From contig JAQSDP010000008.1 of the NCBI GenBank assembly GCA_029945985.1, positions 1 through 9,057 of the forward strand: a stretch of 9,057 nucleotides of DNA, in the 5' to 3' direction. The DNA comes from a bacterium. Its GTDB lineage: Bacteria > Acidobacteriota > Blastocatellia > Pyrinomonadales > Pyrinomonadaceae. The notes under the pieces are model-generated. The model did not search any database and was not told the DNA's origin. It saw nothing but the letters and a program-made list of their open reading frames with translations. The translations under genes and the position numbers were made by a program. Below are positions 1 through 6,011 of this stretch, in pieces (the stretch's first letter is position 1; each line of letters begins with the position of its first letter).

Positions 1-566
1 TCGAACGCGAAAACATCACCGATTGCGGGATTGCGACGTTCGGATACGGCGAATTGGTTCAGGCGTATCAGCCCTGCAAATTGCTGCCGAACGACTACGG
101 CTGGAATTTCACCGAGAAACTCGTCGAGGCCGTGCCGCCCGTCGTCGAGGGTACGATTTTCCTAAGCGTCGCAACGTTTCCGCCACTCGGCGGCGATGAA
201 TATCAGCCAATTCTGAAGACCGAGCCCGTTGCTATTATCGGCGGCAGCATTTTCGTCTATCAAGGACGTTTTGAAGTTCCTCTCGTGGCCGCCATGAGCT
301 ACGCCGGACGGGCTGATCAGCTCATCGAATTAGGTCGCCTTGACGAAGCAGTCGCCGACGGACAAAAATCTGTCGAACTCGCGCCGAACGACCCCCGCCC
401 GCACCTCCTTCTGGGAGCGGCTTTCGCTTTGATCAATCGCCCGGACGAAGCCCGCCGCGAACTTGAAACGAGTATTAAACTCGCCGAAGCAAATCCGTCA
501 ATGGTCTTCGAGTGGACGAAATTTCAGGCGCAAAATGCATTGCGGCGTATAAAGTCGACGCCATAG
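1..566 (+). CDS. C-terminal part of a probable membrane glycosyltransferase (GT39-like) with TPR tail, 5' truncated
   Basis: The reading frame is open from the first complete codon at base 3 to the TAG at 564-566, so the gene begins before the window; the TTG at 54 is an internal leucine, not a convincing start. The visible part has two sections. The first (about 90 residues) is a soluble globular stretch ending in a pattern like P-x-A-I-I-G-G-S-I-F-V-Y, which I associate with the extracytoplasmic C-terminal domain of polytopic GT39/PMT-like glycosyltransferases that use lipid-linked sugars. The second (about 70 residues) is two TPR-type helical hairpins, recognisable from GRLDEAVADGQKSVELAPND and the following RPDEARRELETSIKLAEANP. 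TPR repeats usually mediate protein contacts. The membrane and catalytic portions lie outside the window, so the enzyme assignment is recollection-based inference; 'TPR protein, partial' is the safe minimum. No terminator is visible after the stop. Confidence 0.55.
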   Translation, partial: ERENITDCGIATFGYGELVQAYQPCKLLPNDYGWNFTEKLVEAVPPVVEGTIFLSVATFPPLGGDEYQPILKTEPVAIIGGSIFVYQGRFEVPLVAAMSYAGRADQLIELGRLDEAVADGQKSVELAPNDPRPHLLLGAAFALINRPDEARRELETSIKLAEANPSMVFEWTKFQAQNALRRIKSTP

Positions 567-730
567 GAAGGATGTTACACCTGAACAGCTGCCGCACAAC
601 AAATCAATGGAGGTGAGGCGAAACAGCGACTTTGTTCGGGCATTGTCTTTTGAACTCGAACGAAATGGCGACGGAATCCTTAGGAAGATGAGCCGCTCAA
701 GACGCTCGTCCATGTGCTCGCGCGATGATG

Positions 731-756
731 AGCGGGAGGGTTCGGCCTTTCCCGCT
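731..756. repeat. Inverted repeat / hairpin
   Basis: Arms AGCGGGA (731-737) and TCCCGCT (750-756) are perfectly complementary. Two possible G-T pairs and one G-C pair extend the stem inward to a short TTCGGC loop. No T-run follows on either strand, so this is not a standard intrinsic terminator. Confidence 0.5.
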
Positions 757-773
757 GGCCTGTACTAACTCTT

Positions 774-805
774 GCGGAGTCGGTCGCCGGGAGCGACGAC
801 TCCGC
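774..805. repeat. Strong inverted repeat / hairpin
   Basis: GCGGAGTCG (774-782) pairs perfectly with CGACTCCGC (797-805). Inside it TCGC (784-787) pairs with GCGA (793-796) around a five-base loop, leaving only G783 bulged. That gives 13 base pairs, nearly all GC. There is no T-tract on either side, so it looks more like a REP-type palindrome or a structural barrier between convergent genes than a canonical terminator. Confidence 0.6.
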
Positions 806-864
806 CATTCTCCCAATGAACTGTCACGCTGGATTGCGAGCTTCATCCCGGCTACAATCGTGCC

Positions 865-877
865 GCCGCTACGCGGC
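865..877. repeat. Small GC hairpin after the 136-aa gene
   Basis: GCCGC (865-869) and GCGGC (873-877) flank a TAC loop. On the minus strand this hairpin begins 20 nt after the stop codon of the 136-aa gene, where a transcription end would be expected, but no U-tract follows. It could aid Rho-dependent termination or protect a 3' end. Confidence 0.35.
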
Positions 878-897
878 TTAAGACTCCGATAAAGTCA

Positions 898-1308
898 TTA
901 CGCTGATCTGCGCTTGGTGGTTCGGCTGACGATGGTGGTTTCGTTTAAGTTTAGGATAAGCTTGCCGTCAGTGGAGAAGTGCGGATCGTTGAAGCTGTGA
1001 GTTTGGCGGATCTTGATGCCGAAATGGGTACAGAAGCTGGCGGCTGAGATGTATCGGGTCGACCTTCTGGTGCAGGTAAATCTGAGCGGGAATGCTTCCG
1101 GCATTCTCAGGCTTGTGGCTTGTATCGCGATCTGTTGGAGTCGGCGGTTAAAGAAAAGCCACACGGCTTCCGGCGAGCCCAGCCGTTTGAACACGTTCGC
1201 ATTTATATGAATGCGTCCGCCGCGTGCGATCGTTGCGTGCATCCGCAAGGCGGGCGGCTTTACCGGTCCGCCCAGAAATTTTTCCCATTCGACATCGACG
1301 CTCGCCAT
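898..1308 (-). CDS. Uncharacterised 136-aa protein of an acidobacterial-type small-protein family
   Basis: The ATG at 1308 is preceded on the minus strand by GGAGG about ten bases upstream, a good ribosome binding site, and 40 bp further up by a sigma70-like promoter; together these make the gene more credible than the overlapping frames. The protein opens with an acidic tryptophan-containing segment and the motif FLGGPVKPP (residues 11-19). Then come two sections with similar rhythm: residues 24-63 (a GGRIHIN strand, LGSPEAV turn, then a hydrophobic strand) and residues 86-122 (ISAASFCTHFGIKI followed by DGKLILNL). The tail is basic (TTKRRSA). I recall proteins with the same FLGGPVKPP opening, 'EAFP' middle and 'FCxHFGI' motif in Acidobacteriota, without an assigned function. 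The alternating beta-turn-beta pattern loosely recalls SpoVT/AbrB or MraZ DNA-binding folds, which is only a guess. No signal peptide or membrane helix is seen. Confidence 0.72.
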   Translation of the reverse strand: MASVDVEWEKFLGGPVKPPALRMHATIARGGRIHINANVFKRLGSPEAVWLFFNRRLQQIAIQATSLRMPEAFPLRFTCTRRSTRYISAASFCTHFGIKIRQTHSFNDPHFSTDGKLILNLNETTIVSRTTKRRSA

Positions 1309-1348
1309 TGCTTTCTATCCTCCACTCTTCTTTCCAAGGCTGTTGCAT

Positions 1349-1377
1349 AGCTTAGACAATGTGCTATCTAATGTCAA
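1349..1377 (-). promoter_or_regulatory. sigma70-type promoter of the 136-aa gene
   Basis: On the minus strand a perfect -35 box TTGACA (1377-1372) is separated by exactly 17 bases from TAAGCT (1354-1349), which matches the -10 consensus at first, second and last positions. The predicted start would lie near 1342, giving a leader of about 35 nt that contains the GGAGG ribosome binding site. Good -35 and optimal spacing offset the weak -10. Confidence 0.55.
1352..1371. promoter_or_regulatory. Inverted repeat in promoter spacer, possible operator
   Basis: Read on the minus strand, TTAGATA and TGTCTAA flank six bases (GCACAT); the arms are complementary except for one position. The repeat fills the spacer between the -35 and -10 boxes and overlaps the -10, the classic position for a repressor that blocks RNA polymerase. 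Which regulator would bind is unknown. Confidence 0.4.
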
Positions 1378-1649
1378 GCCGATCAAGCGTCCAAAGCCTT
1401 TTCCGAAGCCCGCTGAAGATGCGCTTCGCAATATAAGCCGTCTAAGCCGTTTCCGCGAATGCGCATGCGATTCACGAATAAAAAGCGCGTTGCAAAGTGA
1501 AAAATCCGGTGTGCAAAACGTAAAAACGCGTCGCTGGGTGCGCACTTTGGACATTTTATCCAAGAAGGCGTTTCCCGAGGCGACGCGTTACGTCTCGAAC
1601 CCTGATTTTTATTGCCCGCGAGAGGCAAAAGATTGATGCAGGTTTATTA
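1378..1649. other. Intergenic region, no gene seen
   Basis: Between the promoter of the 136-aa gene and the 3' end of the cyclic-di-GMP gene I see no frame with family resemblance or a ribosome binding site. There is a short tandem pair TAAGCCGT/CTAAGCCGT near 1434-1451. A modest hairpin with arms TTGCCC (1612-1617) and AGGCAA (1623-1628) lies about 20 bases beyond the stop of the gene ending at 1650; it is followed on the minus strand by A-rich rather than T-rich sequence, so it is only a weak terminator candidate. Confidence 0.5.
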
Positions 1650-4313
1650 CTAGATACCGATTTGCTGTCGCTCAGCAAGGAAAACTTCCATATCTTGCTG
1701 ATTCAGCGGCTTGGCGAAATGGTACCCCTGGCCGGCTCCGCAGCCTAACATTTGCAGTTCCCCGATCTGCTCCGGGTGCTCGATTCCCTCGGCGATCGTC
1801 TTCAAATTCAGCGAGTCGCCCATCATTATTATGGCTTTCGCGACCGCGTTCCCTTCGCTGCCCTGTCCGAGCTTGTCAATAAATGACTTGTCGATCTTCA
1901 GAATATCGATCGGGAATCGCTGTAGATAGCTCAAGGACGAATAACCTGTACCGAAATCGTCTATCGCTAGTCGAACCCCTAAGTCCTTTATTAACTGCAG
2001 CTTGGCGATGGTCGCCTCAGTGTCCTGCATCATGAAACTTTCGGTGATCTCGAGTATCAGACACCGAGCCGGAAGGCCCGATGCGAGCAGCGCCCGGCTG
2101 ACCATATCGACCAATTCCTTCTGCTGAAACTGCCGGATCGAGATGTTCACCGTGACCGAAAAATCCTTCTCTCCCGCGAACTGCTCCCGCCATTCCTGAA
2201 CCTGCCGGCAAGCTTCGCGAAGCACCCACGCACCGAGCGGCACGATCAGATTTGTCTCCTCGGCCAGAGGTATGAACTTCATCGGCGAGAGCATGCCGTA
2301 CTTCGGATGTACCCAGCGAACCAGGGCTTCCATACCAAGCATATCGTTTGACGAAAGCTCGAGGATCGGCTGGTAATGAACTACGAATTCGTGGTGCTCG
2401 ATGCCCCTTCGGAGGTCTTCTTCGAGCTCGATGCGTTCCATCAGCGCCTCACGCATCTTGGGCTCGAAAACGACGTAACCGCCTTTGCCCTCGTTCTTTG
2501 CCAGGTACATCGCAAGGTCCGCGTTCCGCAGAAGCGCCTCGCTCGTCATCGCGTCATCACTGCTCGCTGCGATCCCGATGGACGTGCCCATGTGCGTTTC
2601 TTTACCATCGATCATGAAAGGCTGCTGAAACACCGTCAGTATGCGCTCGGCTATCATCACCGCCTCATCGATCCGCACCACCGATTCGCACAGAACTGCG
2701 AACTCATCCCCACCCAGCCGCGCGGCCGTGTCCGTCGTGCGCAGGCAATCCTGCAAACGCTCGGCAACGGCAACCAGCAATTTGTCGCCCGCAGCATGGC
2801 CAAGAGAGTCGTTGATCGATTTGAAATTGTCGAGATCCAGAAACAGCACCGCCAGGTGATCCTTCTTCCGCGGCAGCTTCGCCAGAGCGTGATCCACCCG
2901 ATTCTGAAACAGCGCCCGATTAGCGATATTCGTCAGCGGATCGTGCAACGCCTGATGCGTCAGCTGATCCTCCAGAACCTTCCTATCTGTTACATCCATT
3001 AGACTTCCGATCATGCGAATCGGCATCTCATCAGCGTCATAGACGACATAGCCGCGATCGATCACATGTGCGTAAGTTCCATTTTTCCGCAAGAATCGGT
3101 ACTCGTCGCTCCAATTGGCTTTACCGGTATCGATATGCTGCGTTATGTCGCGGATGACGCGCTCGCGATCTTCGGGATGCAGCCGCTCCCTCCACGACGA
3201 CTTGTCACTTCCCATCTCCTCGGCCGAATATCCGAAGAGCTTCGAGACGCCGTCATTCCACCAGATCTCGTCCGAGAAAAGATTCCAATCCCAAACCGCA
3301 TCGCTCGTCGCCCGCGTCACAAGTTCGAATCGCTCCTGGCTAAGTTTCAACGCGTCCTCACTGCGTTTCCGCTCGATCGCCACCGCGATCTGGTCGGCGA
3401 CTGCGGATAACAATTGCACATCCCGCTGGGTGTATGTGTCTGACTTCTCGTAATCTTGCACGACCAACACACCGATCGGCCCGTTCGGAGTCTTCAGCGG
3501 GACACCGAGCCAGATCGGCGAATCTGTCCCGACCGATTCAACTTCGCCGCTTTCGATGATTCTTTTCGCATCGGCATCCGTCAGTAGCATCGGCTCGCCC
3601 TTTCGAAACACGTAGGCGCTTAAAGACCTCCCGACCCGCAGCGGGGCAGGCATCGGGTCGAATTTATCAGCCCAAAATTGCATCGTGAGCATTTCTGTCG
3701 CGGGGTTGTAAAGCGCGATGAAGAAGTTTTCGGCGTAGACGATCTTTTTGATCTTGCGATGAATGAACTTGAATAGTTCCTCGAGGTTCACCGTAGCCGT
3801 AACACCGTGTATTATCTGTGAGATAGCCCGAGATTCCTGCTCCAAGCGCTTTCGCTCGGAGACGTCTCTCGCGACACAAACCAACTTGTGCGAATGTGTT
3901 TGCGGATCGAATATCGACGACGTGGAGATCGAGACTGGAAACCGGGAGCCATCTTTCCGATTGCAATTCATCTCGAATCGGTTCCCCAGTTTTCGACCGC
4001 CGAGGGTCTCCTGGAATAGCTTCCGAAAAAGCCGCTTGTTTCGTGTAAGAACCTCGATCGAACTCCCTACCAGGTTTGCGGCAGTAAATCCGGTCAATTC
4101 GCAGGTAGCGGGGTTTACGCGATCGATCACACCAAACCGATCGATCACGAGTATGGCGTCATTTATCGAGGAGAAAATCGAATCCCCCAGGTTATGCATC
4201 GTGGTGATGCCGAACCCCACGCTCGGCAAATGCGTAAAGTCCGAACCTGTATCATCGGATAAAGGCGGGGGAGGTAGATTCGAGGGCGATTCGCTGCGCA
4301 GGAATGGTTCCAT
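1650..4313 (-). CDS. PAS-GAF-PAS-GGDEF-EAL cyclic-di-GMP synthase/phosphodiesterase
   Basis: This is an 887-residue soluble sensor enzyme for cyclic-di-GMP, with no signal peptide or membrane helix. Domains in order: a proline-rich N-terminus (1-35); PAS with PAC (about 41-155); GAF (about 170-316); a second PAS with PAC (about 327-446); GGDEF (about 452-615); EAL (about 625-875). The GGDEF active site is intact (GGDEF, 534-538), and an inhibitory I-site RTTD (525-528) lies exactly five residues before it, so product inhibition is expected. The EAL domain keeps EALVRW (662-667), N723, E755 of LEITES, DDFGTGYSSL (785-794), K806, AEGIE (841-845) and QGYHFAKPL (862-870). Both activities are therefore possible; which dominates cannot be read from sequence, and in many such hybrids GGDEF acts as a GTP-sensing domain for EAL. 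The PAS and GAF ligands are unknown. ATG 4313 gives the longest frame but lacks a clear Shine-Dalgarno; Met39 is an alternative. It is divergent from trmFO. Confidence 0.95.
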   Translation of the reverse strand: MEPFLRSESPSNLPPPPLSDDTGSDFTHLPSVGFGITTMHNLGDSIFSSINDAILVIDRFGVIDRVNPATCELTGFTAANLVGSSIEVLTRNKRLFRKLFQETLGGRKLGNRFEMNCNRKDGSRFPVSISTSSIFDPQTHSHKLVCVARDVSERKRLEQESRAISQIIHGVTATVNLEELFKFIHRKIKKIVYAENFFIALYNPATEMLTMQFWADKFDPMPAPLRVGRSLSAYVFRKGEPMLLTDADAKRIIESGEVESVGTDSPIWLGVPLKTPNGPIGVLVVQDYEKSDTYTQRDVQLLSAVADQIAVAIERKRSEDALKLSQERFELVTRATSDAVWDWNLFSDEIWWNDGVSKLFGYSAEEMGSDKSSWRERLHPEDRERVIRDITQHIDTGKANWSDEYRFLRKNGTYAHVIDRGYVVYDADEMPIRMIGSLMDVTDRKVLEDQLTHQALHDPLTNIANRALFQNRVDHALAKLPRKKDHLAVLFLDLDNFKSINDSLGHAAGDKLLVAVAERLQDCLRTTDTAARLGGDEFAVLCESVVRIDEAVMIAERILTVFQQPFMIDGKETHMGTSIGIAASSDDAMTSEALLRNADLAMYLAKNEGKGGYVVFEPKMREALMERIELEEDLRRGIEHHEFVVHYQPILELSSNDMLGMEALVRWVHPKYGMLSPMKFIPLAEETNLIVPLGAWVLREACRQVQEWREQFAGEKDFSVTVNISIRQFQQKELVDMVSRALLASGLPARCLILEITESFMMQDTEATIAKLQLIKDLGVRLAIDDFGTGYSSLSYLQRFPIDILKIDKSFIDKLGQGSEGNAVAKAIIMMGDSLNLKTIAEGIEHPEQIGELQMLGCGAGQGYHFAKPLNQQDMEVFLAERQQIGI

Positions 4314-4369
4314 TTATTTTCAGGAGATGACTTGTATTGAGTGCCGTAGAGCCGATCGAAACTAGTGAG

Positions 4370-4379
4370 TTAAACAGTG
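4370..4379. promoter_or_regulatory. Second copy of the operator half-site in the leader region
   Basis: TTAAACAGTG here repeats, in inverted orientation, ten bases of the palindrome at 4445-4459. The other half is degenerate (GTGCT instead of TTTAA). It lies in the untranslated leader of the cyclic-di-GMP gene and could be an auxiliary operator, or a coincidence. Confidence 0.25.
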
Positions 4380-4436
4380 GTGCTGCGTGTGCGGAGGCCA
4401 TGTCATGGTGGACGAGGATCGACAAGGCCAGTAACG

Positions 4437-4465
4437 ATAATGGATTAAACACTGTTTAATGTCAA
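4437..4465 (-). promoter_or_regulatory. sigma70-type promoter of the cyclic-di-GMP gene
   Basis: On the minus strand TTGACA (4465-4460) is followed after exactly 17 bases by CATTAT (4442-4437), which matches four of six -10 positions. Transcription would start near 4430, leaving a leader of roughly 115 nt before the ATG at 4313. That leader contains a small CCATG-T-CATGG palindrome (4398-4408) and an operator-like half-site at 4370-4379. Confidence 0.55.
4445..4459. promoter_or_regulatory. Perfect 7-1-7 palindrome between -35 and -10, likely operator
   Basis: TTAAACA-C-TGTTTAA is a perfect inverted repeat with a one-base centre. It directly abuts the -35 hexamer and fills nearly the whole promoter spacer, so a dimeric repressor bound here would exclude RNA polymerase. 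Size and symmetry suit a helix-turn-helix dimer such as a TetR or MarR family member; the regulator is not encoded in the window as far as I can see. Confidence 0.5.
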
Positions 4466-4502
4466 TAATAAATGCGAGAGGGTGTACATCCATTCGATCC
4501 GA

Positions 4503-4508
4503 TATACT
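4503..4508 (+). promoter_or_regulatory. Possible -10 box for trmFO with very short leader
   Basis: TATACT matches five of six -10 positions. A start six or seven bases downstream would leave only about six nucleotides before the ATG at 4521, consistent with the absence of a Shine-Dalgarno sequence there. No good -35 lies 16-18 bases upstream, so the call is weak. Confidence 0.3.
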
Positions 4509-4520
4509 GAAAACGCGAAT

Positions 4521-5870
4521 ATGAATGAACCACTCAAGGTAGTCGGAGGCGGGTTAGCCGGTGTGGAGGCGGCTTGGCAGGCGGCGAACGCTGGAACTAA
4601 GGTTTGCTTGTACGAGATGAGGCCAGTTATGCAAACGGCGGCTCACCGCACGGACAAACTCGCTGAGATCGTGTGTTCGAATTCCCTTAAGACGGACGAG
4701 CCCGGATCCGCGCCTTATCTATTAAAGGAAGAGTTACGGCGCGGCGGTTCTTTGGTGATGGACGTTGCGGCCGCTACACGCGTACCGGCTGGTGCAGCCT
4801 TATCCGTTGACCGCATCAAGTTTGCCGAGGTGATCACCGAGCGTATCCAGGCACACCCTAATATTGAGATCGTTCGTGAAGAGATCAGGACTATTCCAGA
4901 GAACACTGTCGCAATCGTCGCCACGGGGCCGCTTACGTCTGATTCTCTGACTACAGAGATAATGCGGTTCACTGGCGACGATCAGCTATATTTCTACGAC
5001 GCCATCGCGCCTATTGTGGCGGCCGACTCGATAGATATGTCGGTCGCGTTTAAGGCGGCCCGCTACGACAAAGGCGGCGACGATTACATTAACTGCCCGA
5101 TGGATCGCGAGCAGTACGAAACCTTTATCGCTGAATTGCTGGGTGCGAAGTCAGTGCCGCTGAAGCGATTTGAGGAAACTCATTGGTTCGAGTCGTGCCT
5201 GCCGATCGAAGAGATAGCTCGACGGGGTCCGGAAACTTTACGATTCGGTCCGATGAAGCCCAAAGGATTGCGGCATCCGAAAACCGGCGAAGAGCCTTAT
5301 GCTTGCGTTCAGCTTAGGCAGGAAAACCTAATGGCCGACGCTTACGGGATGGTAGGTTTTCAAAACCATCTTAAGTACGGGGAACAAGAGCGGGTGCTGA
5401 AGTTGATTCCGGGCATGGAAAACGCTGAGTTTCTGCAGTTTGGCCAGATCCATCGCAACACGTTCATCAACTCACCTAAGATCCTCAACGAGACGCTTGC
5501 GACGAAAGCTAACCCGAACCTCTTCTTTGCAGGACAGATCACCGGGGTCGAGGGATATGTGGAATCAGTTGCCACGGGTTGGCTCGCGGGACTCAACGCC
5601 GTCCGCACGCTGCGAGAGCAGCCACTGCTTGTCGCCCCGCAAACCTCTGCGATCGGGGCGTTGTGCCGATACGTGTCGAACGTGGAAACGAAGAACTTCC
5701 AGCCGGTGAACATTACATTCGGTTTGCTCGAACCTCTGCCGGTCGAGATTAGGAAGAAGGTCAAACAAAAGCGTGAGCGGCATATGATCCAGGTCGAGCG
5801 GGCGTTAAAAGAGTGGGATTCATTTATGGCGAGTTTGCACGGCCGGGACGTAGAGGCTCAGAAAGCGTAA
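4521..5870 (+). CDS. trmFO: TrmFO, folate/FAD-dependent tRNA (uracil-54-C5)-methyltransferase
   Basis: TrmFO makes 5-methyluridine at position 54 in the T-loop of tRNA, using methylene-tetrahydrofolate as carbon donor and reduced FAD as reductant; it acts in the cytosol. The 449-residue product has the N-terminal Rossmann motif GGGLAG (9-14), an acidic end to the second strand (YEMRP, 31-35), the CSNS motif with Cys52, the ATGPLTS segment (134-140) and FESCLP with Cys226. The two cysteines correspond to the active-site pair described for Bacillus subtilis TrmFO (Cys53 and Cys226). GQITGVEGYVESVATG near the C-terminus is the family's FAD-contact signature. Length fits the family. A GTG at 4482 would add 13 residues (YIHSIRYTENAN), but homologues begin just before the dinucleotide-binding strand, so the ATG at 4521 is preferred. 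Neither start has a strong Shine-Dalgarno. It heads the operon ending in the XerC-type recombinase. Confidence 0.96.
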   Translation: MNEPLKVVGGGLAGVEAAWQAANAGTKVCLYEMRPVMQTAAHRTDKLAEIVCSNSLKTDEPGSAPYLLKEELRRGGSLVMDVAAATRVPAGAALSVDRIKFAEVITERIQAHPNIEIVREEIRTIPENTVAIVATGPLTSDSLTTEIMRFTGDDQLYFYDAIAPIVAADSIDMSVAFKAARYDKGGDDYINCPMDREQYETFIAELLGAKSVPLKRFEETHWFESCLPIEEIARRGPETLRFGPMKPKGLRHPKTGEEPYACVQLRQENLMADAYGMVGFQNHLKYGEQERVLKLIPGMENAEFLQFGQIHRNTFINSPKILNETLATKANPNLFFAGQITGVEGYVESVATGWLAGLNAVRTLREQPLLVAPQTSAIGALCRYVSNVETKNFQPVNITFGLLEPLPVEIRKKVKQKRERHMIQVERALKEWDSFMASLHGRDVEAQKA

Positions 5871-6010
5871 TGGCATTCTTGCATCCCGCCGACTTATCAC
5901 TTTCGGAATGGCTCGTATTAGCAGGAATACTTCTGCTCGTCGTCTTATTGATTGGAGCTTTTCTGGCGTCGATGCTTTTCATAATCAGATTCTGGGTTAA
6001 TAACAAATAG
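5870..6010 (+). CDS. 46-aa single-helix membrane protein coupled to trmFO
   Basis: The start codon shares its A with the trmFO stop (TAATG), a layout typical of translational reinitiation; an AGAGG lies somewhat far upstream (5851-5855). The product has a short N-terminus (AFLHPADLSLSEW), one hydrophobic helix of about 25 residues (15-39, LVLAGILLLVVLL onward) and a short tail RFWVNNK. The charge pattern, negative before the helix and Arg/Lys after it, predicts an N-out, C-in orientation by the positive-inside rule. I recognise no family. The frame ends 1 nt before the permease start, so the small gene is sandwiched in the operon with no spare sequence, which argues it is translated. It may be an accessory subunit of the permease or an independent membrane peptide. 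A longer version from GTG/ATG near 5813 would overlap trmFO by 58 bases and is less likely. Confidence 0.65.
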   Translation: MAFLHPADLSLSEWLVLAGILLLVVLLIGAFLASMLFIIRFWVNNK

Positions 6011-6011
6011 C

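Larger units (their letters stand above)
567..897. other. Intergenic region with three compact hairpins, no supported gene
   Basis: This stretch lies between the convergent ends of the TPR-tailed gene (+) and the 136-aa gene (-). It holds three inverted repeats (731-756, 774-805, 865-877), listed separately. The motif GACTCCG or its complement occurs three times (775-781, 798-804, 882-888). A 53-codon frame from ATG 607 to TAA 768 lacks a Shine-Dalgarno sequence and resembles nothing I know. The region could hold bidirectional transcription ends, REP-like palindromes or a decayed gene; the sequence alone does not decide. Confidence 0.6.

Noticed and set aside
607..768. 53-codon plus-strand frame (MEVRRNSDFVRALSFELERN...)
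   Set aside because: No Shine-Dalgarno sequence, no recognisable family, and it runs through the 731-756 hairpin. It might be a gene remnant, but I cannot support that.
1612..1628. Hairpin after the cyclic-di-GMP gene as an intrinsic terminator
   Set aside because: The stem is only about six pairs, and the minus-strand sequence after it is TAAAAAT, not a T-run.
1211..1636. 141-codon plus-strand frame overlapping the 136-aa gene and its promoter
   Set aside because: It runs antisense to the better-supported gene and across its promoter, its composition is basic and low in coherent hydrophobic pattern, no ribosome binding site was found, and it resembles no family.
2376..3002. 208-codon plus-strand frame inside the cyclic-di-GMP gene
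   Set aside because: It is the antisense shadow of the conserved GGDEF/EAL coding region; its sequence is rich in His, Arg and Gln as expected for such a shadow.
4482..4520. GTG 4482 as the trmFO start
   Set aside because: The extra 13 residues do not match the family N-terminus, which begins just before the FAD-binding GGGLAG motif; the preceding bases place a purine-rich run directly against the GTG, too close for a ribosome binding site.
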